DNA from: Pampus argenteus
Lineage: Eukaryota > Chordata > Actinopteri > Scombriformes > Stromateidae
Assembly (NCBI GenBank): GCA_036937835.1
Contig: CM072877.1
Coordinates: forward strand, 1,958,001 to 2,022,000
Length of the DNA: 64,000 nucleotides
Direction: 5' to 3'
Within the stretch, counting starts at the first letter, position 1, and every line of letters starts with the position of its first letter. Positions 48,607 to 62,229 of this stretch are shown in pieces. A program made the translations under genes and the position numbers. Under the pieces are notes generated by a model. The model was not told the DNA's origin, did not search any database, and saw nothing but the letters and a program-made list of their open reading frames with translations.

Positions 48607-51600
48607 TCAATCAAAACCATGTTTGCCATCAACAAGTAACTGATTTCTAATGATTAGGACCAAAAAACTCACTTCTGAGAGCTTCCTGCAGCTTTTACTG
48701 TAACGTTTGTAAAAATAGCTTTCACTCAGGCCAAAACTGACAACTACAGTTTTTCTTAAACAAGGAGCAAAATTTTCAATCAAAACCATGTTTGCCATCA
48801 ACAAGTAACTGATTTCTAATGATAAGGAGCCTAAAAATAACTTCTGAGAGCTTCCTGCAGCTTTTACTGTAACATTTGTAAAAATAGCTTTCTCTCAGGC
48901 CAAAACTGACAACTACAGTTTTTCTTAAACAAGGAGCAATATTTTCAATCAAAACCATGTTTGCCATCAACAAGTAACTGATTTCTAATGATTAGGAGCT
49001 TAAAAATAAGTTCTGAGAGCTTCCTGCAGCTTTTACTGTAACATTTGTAAAAATAGCTTTCTCTCAGGCCAAAACTGACAACTACAGTTTTTCTTAAACA
49101 AGGAGCAAAATTTTCAATCAAAACCATGTTTGCCATCAACAAGTAACTGATTTCTAATGATAAGGAGCCTAAAAATAACTTCTGAGAGCTTCCTGCAGCT
49201 TTTACTGTAACATTTGTAAAAAAATAGCTTTGTCTCAGGCCAAAACTGACAACTACAGTTTTTCTTTAACAAGGAGCAATATTTTCAATCAAAACCATGT
49301 TTGCCATCAACAAGTAACTGATTTCCAATGATTAGGAGCCCAAAAATAACTTCTGAGAGCTTCCTGCAGCTTTTACTGTAACATTTGTAAAAATAGCTTT
49401 CTCTCAGGCCAAAACTGACAACTAGAGTTTTTTTTAAACAAGGAGCAATATTTTCAATCAAAACCATGTTTGCCATCAACAAGTAACTGATTTCTAATGA
49501 TTAGGACCAAAAAACTCACTTCTGAGAGCTTCCTGCAGCTTTTACTGTAACATTTGTAAAAAAAAAACTTTGTCTCAGGCCAAAACTGACAACTACAGTT
49601 TTTCTTAAACAAGGAGCAATATTTTCAATCAAAACCATGTTTGCCATCAACAAGTAACTGATTTCTAATGATTAGGAGCCCAAAAAAAACTTCTGAGAGC
49701 TTCCTGCAGCTTTTACTGTAACATTTGTAAAAATAGCTTTCTCTCAGGCCAAAACTGACAACTAGAGTTTTTTTTAAACAAGGAGCAATATTTTCAATCA
49801 AAACCATGTTTGCCATCAACAAGTAACTGATTTCTAATGATTAGGACCAAAAAACTCACTTCTGAGAGCTTCCTGCAGCTTTTACTGTAACATTTGTAAA
49901 AATAGCTTTCTCTCAGGCCAAAACTGACAACTACAGTTTTTCTTAAACAAGGAGCAATATTTTCAATGAAAACCATGTTTGCCATCAACAAGTAACTGAT
50001 TTCTAATGATTAGGACCAAAAAACTCACTTCTGAGAGCTTCCTGCAGCTTTTACTGTAACATTTGTAAAAATAGCTTTCTCTCAGGCCAAAACTGACACT
50101 ACAGTTTTTCTTAAACAAGGAGCAATATTTTCAATCAAAACCATGTTTGCCAAGTAACTGATTTCTAATGATTAGGACCAAAAAACTCACTTCTGAGAGC
50201 TTCCTGCAGCTTTTACTGTAACATTTGTAAAAATAGCTTTGTCTCAGGCCAAAACTGACAACTACAGTTTTTCTTAAACAATGAGCAATATTTTCAATCA
50301 AAACTATGTTTGCCATCAACAAGTAACTGATTTCTAATGATTAGGAGCCTAAAAATAACTTCTGAGAGCTTCCTGCAGCTTTTACTGTAACATTTGTAAA
50401 AATAGCTTTCTCTCAGGCCAAAACTGACAACTACAGTTTTTCTTAAACAAGGATCAATATTTAAATCAAAACCATGTTTGCCATCAACAAGTAACTGATT
50501 TCTAATGATTAGGACCAAAAAACTCACTTCTGAGAGCTTCCTGCAGCTTTTACTGTAACATTTGTAAAAATTGCTTTCTCTCAGGCCAAAACTGACAATT
50601 ACAGTTTTTCTTAAACAAGTAGCAATATTTTCATTCAAAACCACGTTTGCCATCAACAAGTAACTGGTTTCGAATGATTAGGACCAAAAAACTCACTTCT
50701 GAGAGCTTCCTGCAGCTTTTACTGTACCATTTGTAAAAATAGTTTTCTCTCAGGCCAAAACTGACAACTACAGTTTTTCTTAAACAAGGATCAATATTTT
50801 CAATCAAAACCATGTTTGCCATCAACAAGTAACTGATTTCTAATGATTATGACCAAAAAACTCACTTCTGAGAGCTTCCTGCAGCTTTTACTGTAACATT
50901 TGTAAAAAATAGCTTTGTCTCAGGCCAAAACTGACAACTACAGTTTTTCTTAAACAAGGAGCAATATTTTCAATCAAAACCATGTTTGCCATCAACAAGT
51001 AACTGATTTCTAATGATTAGGACCAAAAAACTCACTTCTGAGAGCTTCCTGCAGCTTTTACTGTAACATTTGTAAAAATAGCTTTCTCTCAGGCCAAAAC
51101 TGACAACTACAGTTTTTCTTAAACAAGGAGCAATATTTTCAATCAAAACCATGTTTGCCATCAACAAGTAACTGATTTCTAATGATTAGGACCAAAAAAC
51201 TCACTTCTGAGAGCTTCCTGCAGCTTTTACTGTAACATTTGTAAAAAAAAGGTTTCTCTCAGGCCAAAACTGACAACTACAGTTTTTCTTAAACAAGGAA
51301 CAATATTTTCAATCAAAACCATGTTTGCCATCAACAAGTAACTGATTTCTAATGATTAGGAGCTTAAAAATAAGTTCTGAGAGCTTCCTGCAGCTTTTAC
51401 TGTAACATTTGTAAAAATAGCTTTCTCTCAGGCCAAAACTGACAACTACAGTTTTTCTTAAACAAGGATCAATATTTTCAACAAAACCATGTTTGCCATC
51501 AACAAGTAACTGATTTCTAATGATTAGGACCAAAAAACTCACTTCTGAGAGCTTCCTGCAGCTTTTACTGTAACGTTTGTAAAAATAGCTTTCTCTCAGG

Positions 51601-52661
51601 CCCAAACTGACAACTACAGTTTTTCTTAAACAAGGAGCAATATTTTCAATCAAAACAATGTTTGCCATCAACAAGTAACTGATTTCTAATGATTAGGACC
51701 AAAAAACTCACTTCTGAGAGCTTCCTGCAGCTTTTACTGTAACATTTGTAAAAATAGCTTTGTCTCAGGCCAAAACTGACAACTACAGTTTTTCTTAAAC
51801 AAGGAGCAACATTTTCAATCAAAACCATGTTTGCCATCAACAAGTAACTGATTTCTAATGATTAGGACCAAAAAACTCACTTCTGAGAGCTTCCTGCAGC
51901 TTTTACTGTAACATTTGTAAAAATAGCTTCGTCTCAGGCCAAAACTGACAACTACAGTTTTTCTTAAACAAGGAGCAATATTTTCAATCAAAACCATGTT
52001 TGCCATCAACAAGTAACTGATTTCTAATGATTAGGAGCTTAAAAATAAGTTCTGAGAGCTTCCTGCAGCTTTTACTGTAACATTTGTAAAAATAGCTTTC
52101 TCTCAGGCCAAAACTGACAACTACAGTTTTTCTTAAACAAGGAGCAATATTTTCAATCAAAACCATGTTTGCCATCAACAAGTAACTGATTTCTAATGAT
52201 TAGGACCAAAAAACTCACTTCTGAGAGCTTCCTGCAGCTTTTACTGTAACATTTGTAAAAAAAAAACTTTGTCTCAGGCCAAAACTGACAACTACAGTTT
52301 TTCTTAAACAAGGAGCAATATTTTCAATCAAAACCATGTTTGCCATCAACAAGTAACTGATTTCTAATGATTAGGAGCCCAAAAATAACTTCTAAAAGCT
52401 TCCTGCAGCTTTTACTGTAACATTTGTAAAAATAGCTTTCTCTCAGGCCAAAACTGACAACTAGAGTTTTTTTTAAACAAGGAGCAATATTTTCAATCAA
52501 AACCATGTTTGCCATCAACAAGTAACTAATTTCTAATGATTAGGACCAAAAAACTCACTTCTGAGAGCTTCCTGCAGCTTTTACTGTAACATTTGTAAAA
52601 ATAGCTTTCTCTCAGGCCAAAACTGACAACTACAGTTTTTCTTAAACAAGGAGCAATATTT
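48607..52661 (-). repeat. HOR unit 3, B-type (24 monomers, 4,055 bp)
   Basis: Same left half as unit 2 but without the CAAAATTTTAAATC monomer and its neighbour. The right half is B-type: GGCCCAAACTG (51,600), GCAACATTTTC (near 51,806), GCTTCGTCTC (51,927). Private changes include AAGGAACAATATT (near 51,296) and TAACTGGTTTCG (near 50,662). Confidence 0.88.
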
Positions 52662-55600
52662 TCAATCAAAACCATGTTTGCCATCAACAAGTAACTGATT
52701 TCTAATGATTAGGACCAAAAAACTCACTTCTGAGAGCTTCCTGCAGCTTTTACTGTAACGTTTGTAAAAATAGCTTTCACTCAGGCCAAAACTGACAACT
52801 ACAGTTTTTCTTAAACAAGGAGCAAAATTTTCAATCAAAACCATGTTTGCCATCAACAAGTAACTGATTTCTAATGATAAGGAGCCTAAAAATAACTTCT
52901 GAGAGCTTCCTGCAGCTTTTACTGTAACATTTGTAAAAATAGCTTTCTCTCAGGCCAAAACTGACAACTACAGTTTTTCTTAAACAAGGAGCAATATTTT
53001 CAATCAAAACCATGTTTGCCATCAACAAGTAACTGATTTCTAATGATTAGGAGCTTAAAAATAAGTTCTGAGAGCTTCCTGCAGCTTTTACTGTAACATT
53101 TGTAAAAATAGCTTTCTCTCAGGCCAAAACTGACAACTACAGTTTTTCTTAAACAAGGAGCAAAATTTTCAATCAAAACCATGTTTGCCATCAACAAGTA
53201 ACTGATTTCTAATGATAAGGAGCCTAAAAATAACTTCTGAGAGCTTCCTGCAGCTTTTACTGTAACATTTGTAAAAATAGCTTTCTCTCAGGCCAAAACT
53301 GACAACTACAGTTTTTCTTAAACAAGGAGCAAAATTTTAAATCAAAACCATGTTTGCCATCAACAAGTAACTGATTTCTAATGATAAGGAGCCTAAAAAT
53401 AACTTCTGAGAGCTTCCTGCAGCTTTTACTGTAACATTTGTAAAAATAGCTTTCTCTCAGGCCAAAACTGACAACTACAGTTTTTCTTAAACAAGGAGCA
53501 ATATTTTCAATCAAAACCATGTTTGCCATCAACAAGTAACTGATTTCTAATTATTAGGAGCCTAAAAATAAGTTCTGAGAGCTTCCTGCAGCTTTTACTG
53601 TAACATTTGTAAAAAAATAGCTTTGTCTCAGGCCAAAACTGACAACTACAGTTTTTCTTTAACAAGGAGCAATATTTTCAATCAAAACCATGTTTGCCAT
53701 CAACAAGTAACTGATTTCCAATGATTAGGAGCCCAAAAATAACTTCTGAGAGCTTCCTGCAGCTTTTACTGTAACATTTGTAAAAATAGCTTTCTCTCAG
53801 GCCAAAACTGACAACTAGAGTTTTTTTTAAACAAGGAGCAATATTTTCAATCAAAACCATGTTTGCCATCAACAAGTAACTGATTTCTAATGATTAGGAC
53901 CAAAAAACTCACTTCTGAGAGCTTCCTGCAGCTTTTACTGTAACATTTGTAAAAAAAAAACTTTGTCTCAGGCCAAAACTGACAACTACAGTTTTTCTTA
54001 AACAAGGAGCAATATTTTCAATCAAAACCATGTTTGCCATCAACAAGTAACTGATTTCTAATGATTAGGAGCCCAAAAAAAACTTCTGAGAGCTTCCTGC
54101 AGCTTTTACTGTAACATTTGTAAAAATAGCTTTCTCTCAGGCCAAAACTGACAACTAGAGTTTTTTTTAAACAAGGAGCAATATTTTCAATCAAAACCAT
54201 GTTTGCCATCAACAAGTAACTGATTTCTAATGATTAGGACCAAAAAACTCACTTCTGAGAGCTTCCTGCAGCTTTTACTGTAACATTTGTAAAAATAGCT
54301 TTCTCTCAGGCCAAAACTGACAACTACAGTTTTTCTTAAACAAGGAGCAATATTTTCAATGAAAACCATGTTTGCCATCAACAAGTAACTGATTTCTAAT
54401 GATTAGGACCAAAAAACTCACTTCTGAGAGCTTCCTGCAGCTTTTACTGTAACATTTGTAAAAATAGCTTTCTCTCAGGCCAAAACTGACACTACAGTTT
54501 TTCTTAAACAAGGAGCAATATTTTCAATCAAAACCATGTTTGCCAAGTAACTGATTTCTAATGATTAGGACCAAAAAACTCACTTCTGAGAGCTTCCTGC
54601 AGCTTTTACTGTAACATTTGTAAAAATAGCTTTGTCTCAGGCCAAAACTGACAACTACAGTTTTTCTTAAACAATGAGCAATATTTTCAATCAAAACTAT
54701 GTTTGCCATCAACAAGTAACTGATTTCTAATGATTAGGAGCCTAAAAATAACTTCTGAGAGCTTCCTGCAGCTTTTACTGTAACATTTGTAAAAATAGCT
54801 TTCTCTCAGGCCAAAACTGACAACTACAGTTTTTCTTAAACAAGGATCAATATTTTCATTCAAAACCACGTTTGCCATCAACAAGTAACTGATTTCGAAT
54901 GATTAGGACCAAAAAACTCACTTCTGAGAGCTTCCTGCAGCTTTTACTGTAACATTTGTAAAAATAGCTTTCTCTCAGGCCAAAACTGACAACTACAGTT
55001 TTTCTTAACAAGGAGCAATATTTTTAATCAAAACCATGTTTGCCATCAACAAGTAACTGATTTCTAATGATTAGGACCAAAAAACTCACTTCTGAGAGCT
55101 TCCTGCACCTTTTACTGTAACATTTGTAAAAATAGCTTTGTCTCAGGCCAAAACTGACAACTACAGTTTTTCTTAAACAAGGAGCAATATTTTCAATCAA
55201 AACCATGTTTGCCATCAACAAGTAACTGATTTCTAATGATTAGGACCAAAAAACTCACTTCTGAGAGCTTCCTGCAGCTTTTACTGTACCATTTGTAAAA
55301 ATAGTTTTCTCTCAGGCCAAAACTGACAACTACAGTTTTTCTTAAACAAGGATCAATATTTTCAATCAAAACCATGTTTGCCATCAACAAGTAACTGATT
55401 TCTAATGATTATGACCAAAAAACTCACTTCTGAGAGCTTCCTGCAGCTTTTACTGTAACATTTGTAAAAATAGCTTTCTCTCAGGCCAAAACTGACAACT
55501 ACAGTTTTTCTTAAACAAGGAGCAATATTTTCAATCAAAACCATGTTTGCCATCAACAAGTAACTGATTTCTAATTATTAGGAGCCTAAAAATAAGTTCT

Positions 55601-56377
55601 GAGAGCTTCCTGCAGCTTTTACTGTAACATTTGTAAAAATAGCTTTCTCTCAGGCCAAAACTGACAACTACAGTTTTTCTTAAACAAGGAGCAATATTTT
55701 CAATCAAAACCATGTTTGCCATCAACAAGTAACTGATTTCTAATGATTAGGAGCTTAAAAATAAGTTCTGAGAGCTTCCTGCAGCTTTTACTGTAACATT
55801 TGTAAAAATAGCTTTCTCTCAGGCCAAAACTGACAACTACAGTTTTTCTTAAACAAGGAGCAATATTTTCAATCAAAACCATGTTTGCCATCAACAAGTA
55901 ACTGATTTCTAATGATTAGGACCAAAAAACTCACTTCTGAGAGCTTCCTGCAGCTTTTACTGTAACATTTGTAAAAAAAAAACTTTGTCTCAGGCCAAAA
56001 CTGACAACTACAGTTTTTCTTAAACAAGGAGCAATATTTTCAATCAAAACCATGTTTGCCATCAACAAGTAACTGATTTCTAATGATTAGGAGCCCAAAA
56101 ATAACTTCTAAAAGCTTCCTGCAGCTTTTACTGTAACATTTGTAAAAATAGCTTTCTCTCAGGCCAAAACTGACAACTAGAGTTTTTTTTAAACAAGGAG
56201 CAATATTTTCAATCAAAACCATGTTTGCCATCAACAAGTAACTGATTTCTAATGATTAGGACCAAAAAACTCACTTCTGAGAGCTTCCTGCAGCTTTTAC
56301 TGTAACATTTGTAAAAATAGCTTTCTCTCAGGCCAAAACTGACAACTACAGTTTTTCTTAAACAAGGAGCAATATTT
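52662..56377 (-). repeat. HOR unit 4, A-type, shortened (22 monomers, 3,716 bp)
   Basis: Matches unit 2 at offset 8,109 on the left side but has lost two monomers. One loss left a hybrid monomer (AAGGATCAATATTTTCATTC, near 54,842). The other removed the AGGGGCC unit after CTGCACC (near 55,103). The right side matches unit 2 at offset 7,771. Confidence 0.88.
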
Positions 56378-59300
56378 TCAATCAAAACCATGTTTGCCAT
56401 CAACAAGTAACTGATTTCTAATGATTAGGACCAAAAAACTCACTTCTGAGAGCTTCCTGCAGCTTTTACTGTAACGTTTGTAAAAATAGCTTTCACTCAG
56501 GCCAAAACTGACAACTACAGTTTTTCTTAAACAAGGAGCAAAATTTTCAATCAAAACCATGTTTGCCATCAACAAGTAACTGATTTCTAATGATAAGGAG
56601 CCTAAAAATAACTTCTGAGAGCTTCCTGCAGCTTTTACTGTAACATTTGTAAAAATAGCTTTCTCTCAGGCCAAAACTGACAACTACAGTTTTTCTTAAA
56701 CAAGGAGCAATATTTTCAATCAAAACCATGTTTGCCATCAACAAGTAACTGATTTCTAATGATTAGGAGCTTAAAAATAAGTTCTGAGAGCTTCCTGCAG
56801 CTTTTACTGTAACATTTGTAAAAATAGCTTTCTCTCAGGCCAAAACTGACAACTACAGTTTTTCTTAAACAAGGAGCAAAATTTTCAATCAAAACCATGT
56901 TTGCCATCAACAAGTAACTGATTTCTAATGATAAGGAGCCTAAAAATAACTTCTGAGAGCTTCCTGCAGCTTTTACTGTAACATTTGTAAAAATAGCTTT
57001 CTCTCAGGCCAAAACTGACAACTACAGTTTTTCTTAAACAAGGAGCAAAATTTTAAATCAAAACCATGTTTGCCATCAACAAGTAACTGATTTCTAATGA
57101 TAAGGAGCCTAAAAATAACTTCTGAGAGCTTCCTGCAGCTTTTACTGTAACATTTGTAAAAATAGCTTTCTCTCAGGCCAAAACTGACAACTACAGTTTT
57201 TCTTAAACAAGGAGCAATATTTTCAATCAAAACCATGTTTGCCATCAACAAGTAACTGATTTCTAATTATTAGGAGCCTAAAAATAAGTTCTGAGAGCTT
57301 CCTGCAGCTTTTACTGTAACATTTGTAAAAAAATAGCTTTGTCTCAGGCCAAAACTGACAACTACAGTTTTTCTTTAACAAGGAGCAATATTTTCAATCA
57401 AAACCATGTTTGCCATCAACAAGTAACTGATTTCCAATGATTAGGAGCCCAAAAATAACTTCTGAGAGCTTCCTGCAGCTTTTACTGTAACATTTGTAAA
57501 AATAGCTTTCTCTCAGGCCAAAACTGACAACTAGAGTTTTTTTTAAACAAGGAGCAATATTTTCAATCAAAACCATGTTTGCCATCAACAAGTAACTGAT
57601 TTCTAATGATTAGGACCAAAAAACTCACTTCTGAGAGCTTCCTGCAGCTTTTACTGTAACATTTGTAAAAAAAAAACTTTGTCTCAGGCCAAAACTGACA
57701 ACTACAGTTTTTCTTAAACAAGGAGCAATATTTTCAATCAAAACCATGTTTGCCATCAACAAGTAACTGATTTCTAATGATTAGGAGCCCAAAAAAAACT
57801 TCTGAGAGCTTCCTGCAGCTTTTACTGTAACATTTGTAAAAATAGCTTTCTCTCAGGCCAAAACTGACAACTAGAGTTTTTTTTAAACAAGGAGCAATAT
57901 TTTCAATCAAAACCATGTTTGCCATCAACAAGTAACTGATTTCTAATGATTAGGACCAAAAAACTCACTTCTGAGAGCTTCCTGCAGCTTTTACTGTAAC
58001 ATTTGTAAAAATAGCTTTCTCTCAGGCCAAAACTGACAACTACAGTTTTTCTTAAACAAGGAGCAATATTTTCAATGAAAACCATGTTTGCCATCAACAA
58101 GTAACTGATTTCTAATGATTAGGACCAAAAAACTCACTTCTGAGAGCTTCCTGCAGCTTTTACTGTAACATTTGTAAAAATAGCTTTCTCTCAGGCCAAA
58201 ACTGACACTACAGTTTTTCTTAAACAAGGAGCAATATTTTCAATCAAAACCATGTTTGCCAAGTAACTGATTTCTAATGATTAGGACCAAAAAACTCACT
58301 TCTGAGAGCTTCCTGCAGCTTTTACTGTAACATTTGTAAAAATAGCTTTGTCTCAGGCCAAAACTGACAACTACAGTTTTTCTTAAACAATGAGCAATAT
58401 TTTCAATCAAAACTATGTTTGCCATCAACAAGTAACTGATTTCTAATGATTAGGAGCCTAAAAATAACTTCTGAGAGCTTCCTGCAGCTTTTACTGTAAC
58501 ATTTGTAAAAATAGCTTTCTCTCAGGCCAAAACTGACAACTACAGTTTTTCTTAAACAAGGATCAATATTTAAATCAAAACCATGTTTGCCATCAACAAG
58601 TAACTGATTTCTAATGATTAGGACCAAAAAACTCACTTCTGAGAGCTTCCTGCAGCTTTTACTGTAACATTTGTAAAAATTGCTTTCTCTCAGGCCAAAA
58701 CTGACAATTACAGTTTTTCTTAAACAAGTAGCAATATTTTCATTCAAAACCACGTTTGCCATCAACAAGTAACTGATTTCGAATGATTAGGACCAAAAAA
58801 CTCACTTCTGAGAGCTTCCTGCAGCTTTTACTGTACCATTTGTAAAAATAGTTTTCTCTCAGGCCAAAACTGACAACTACAGTTTTTCTTAAACAAGGAT
58901 CAATATTTTCAATCAAAACCATGTTTGCCATCAACAAGTAACTGATTTCTAATGATTATGACCAAAAAACTCACTTCTGAGAGCTTCCTGCAGCTTTTAC
59001 TGTAACATTTGTAAAAAATAGCTTTGTCTCAGGCCAAAACTGACAACTACAGTTTTTCTTAAACAAGGAGCAATATTTTCAATCAAAACCATGTTTGCCA
59101 TCAACAAGTAACTGATTTCTAATGATTAGGACCAAAAAACTCACTTCTGAGAGCTTCCTGCAGCTTTTACTGTAACATTTGTAAAAATAGCTTTCTCTCA
59201 GGCCAAAACTGACAACTACAGTTTTTCTTAAACAAGGAGCAATATTTTCAATCAAAACCATGTTTGCCATCAACAAGTAACTGATTTCTAATGATTAGGA

Positions 59301-60772
59301 CCAAAAAACTCACTTCTGAGAGCTTCCTGCAGCTTTTACTGTAACATTTGTAAAAAAAAAAGGTTTCTCTCAGGCCAAAACTGACAACTACAGTTTTTCT
59401 TAAACAAGGAGCAATATTTTCAATCAAAACCATGTTTGCCATCAACAAGTAACTGATTTCTAATGATTAGGAGCTTAAAAATAAGTTCTGAGAGCTTCCT
59501 GCAGCTTTTACTGTAACATTTGTAAAAATAGCTTTCTCTCAGGCCAAAACTGACAACTACAGTTTTTCTTAAACAAGGATCAATATTTTCAACAAAACCA
59601 TGTTTGCCATCAACAAGTAACTGATTTCTAATGATTAGGACCAAAAAACTCACTTCTGAGAGCTTCCTGCAGCTTTTACTGTAACATTTGTAAAAATAGC
59701 TTTCTCTCAGGCCCAAACTGACAACTACAGTTTTTCTTAAACAAGGAGCAATATTTTCAATCAAAACAATGTTTGCCATCAACAAGTAACTGATTTCTAA
59801 TGATTAGGACCAAAAAACTCACTTCTGAGAGCTTCCTGCAGCTTTTACTGTAACATTTGTAAAAATAGCTTTGTCTCAGGCCAAAACTGACAACTACAGT
59901 TTTTCTTAAACAAGGAGCAACATTTTCAATCAAAACCATGTTTGCCATCAACAAGTAACTGATTTCTAATGATTAGGACCAAAAAACTCACTTCTGAGAG
60001 CTTCCTGCAGCTTTTACTGTAACATTTGTAAAAATAGCTTCGTCTCAGGCCAAAACTGACAACTACAGTTTTTCTTAAACAAGGAGCAATATTTTCAATC
60101 AAAACCATGTTTGCCATCAACAAGTAACTGATTTCTAATGATTAGGAGCTTAAAAATAAGTTCTGAGAGCTTCCTGCAGCTTTTACTGTAACATTTGTAA
60201 AAATAGCTTTCTCTCAGGCCAAAACTGACAACTACAGTTTTTCTTAAACAAGGAGCAATATTTTCAATCAAAACCATGTTTGCCATCAACAAGTAACTGA
60301 TTTCTAATGATTAGGACCAAAAAACTCACTTCTGAGAGCTTCCTGCAGCTTTTACTGTAACATTTGTAAAAAAAAAACTTTGTCTCAGGCCAAAACTGAC
60401 AACTACAGTTTTTCTTAAACAAGGAGCAATATTTTCAATCAAAACCATGTTTGCCATCAACAAGTAACTGATTTCTAATGATTAGGAGCCCAAAAATAAC
60501 TTCTAAAAGCTTCCTGCAGCTTTTACTGTAACATTTGTAAAAATAGCTTTCTCTCAGGCCAAAACTGACAACTAGAGTTTTTTTTAAACAAGGAGCAATA
60601 TTTTCAATCAAAACCATGTTTGCCATCAACAAGTAACTAATTTCTAATGATTAGGACCAAAAAACTCACTTCTGAGAGCTTCCTGCAGCTTTTACTGTAA
60701 CATTTGTAAAAATAGCTTTCTCTCAGGCCAAAACTGACAACTACAGTTTTTCTTAAACAAGGAGCAATATTT
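56378..60772 (-). repeat. HOR unit 5, B-type (26 monomers, 4,395 bp)
   Basis: Matches unit 3 at offset 7,771 on the left and 8,111 on the right. It keeps two monomers that unit 3 lacks, including CAAAATTTTAAATC near 57,047. It may therefore be nearest the full-length B order. B markers are at 59,710 (GGCCCAAACTG), near 59,917 (GCAACATTTTC) and at 60,038 (GCTTCGTCTC). Confidence 0.88.
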
Positions 60773-61211
60773 TCAATCAAAACCATGTTTGCCATCAACA
60801 AGTAACTGATTTCTAATGATTAGGACCAAAAAACTCACTTCTGAGAGCTTCCTGCAGCTTTTACTGTAACGTTTGTAAAAATAGCTTTCACTCAGGCCAA
60901 AACTGACAACTACAGTTTTTCTTAAACAAGGAGCAAAATTTTCAATCAAAACCATGTTTGCCATCAACAAGTAACTGATTTCTAATGATAAGGAGCCTAA
61001 AAATAACTTCTGAGAGCTTCCTGCAGCTTTTACTGTAACATTTGTAAAAATAGCTTTCTCTCAGGCCAAAACTGACAACTACAGTTTTTCTTAAACAAGG
61101 AGCAATATTTTCAATCAAAACCATGTTTGCCATCAACAAGTAACTGATTTCTAATGATTAGGAGCTTAAAAATAAGTTCTGAGAGCTTCCTGCAGCTTTT
61201 ACTGTAACATT

Positions 61212-62229
61212 TGTAAAAATAGCTTTCTCTCAGGCCAAAACTGACAACTACAGTTTTTCTTAAACAAGGAGCAAAATTTTCAATCAAAACCATGTTTGCC
61301 ATCAACAAGTAACTGATTTCTAATGATAAGGAGCCTAAAAATAACTTCTGAGAGCTTCCTGCAGCTTTTACTGTAACATTTGTAAAAATAGCTTTCTCTC
61401 AGGCCAAAACTGACAACTACAGTTTTTCTTAAACAAGGAGCAAAATTTTAAATCAAAACCATGTTTGCCATCAACAAGTAACTGATTTCTAATGATAAGG
61501 AGCCTAAAAATAACTTCTGAGAGCTTCCTGCAGCTTTTACTGTAACATTTGTAAAAATAGCTTTCTCTCAGGCCAAAACTGACAACTACAGTTTTTCTTA
61601 AACAAGGAGCAATATTTTCAATCAAAACCATGTTTGCCATCAACAAGTAACTGATTTCTAATTATTAGGAGCCTAAAAATAAGTTCTGAGAGCTTCCTGC
61701 AGCTTTTACTGTAACATTTGTAAAAAAATAGCTTTGTCTCAGGCCAAAACTGACAACTACAGTTTTTCTTTAACAAGGAGCAATATTTTCAATCAAAACC
61801 ATGTTTGCCATCAACAAGTAACTGATTTCCAATGATTAGGAGCCCAACAATAACTTCTGAGAGCTTCCTGCAGCTTTTACTGTAACATTTGTAAAAATAG
61901 CTTTCTCTCAGGCCAAAACTGACAACTAGAGTTTTTTTTAAACAAGGAGCAATATTTTCAATCAAAACCATGTTTGCCATTAACAAGTAACTGATTTCTA
62001 ATGATTAGGACCAAAAAACTCACTTCTGAGAGCTTCCTGCAGCTTTTACTGTAACATTTGTAAAAAAAAAACTTTGTCTCAGGCCAAAACTGACAACTAC
62101 AGTTTTTCTTAAACAAGGAGCAATATTTTCAATCAAAACCATGTTTGCCATCAACAAGTAACTGATTTCTAATGATTAGGAGCCCAAAAAAAACTTCTGA
62201 GAGCTTCCTGCAGCTTTTACTGTAACATT
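61212..62229 (-). repeat. 1,018-bp six-monomer tandem repeat, copy 1
   Basis: Six monomers with four extra bases from two A-run expansions (6 x 169 + 4). Copy boundaries are uncertain by about 35 bp because the joint lies in sequence common to both parents. The only difference noted from copy 2 is CCATTAACAAG (T at 61,981). Confidence 0.87.
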
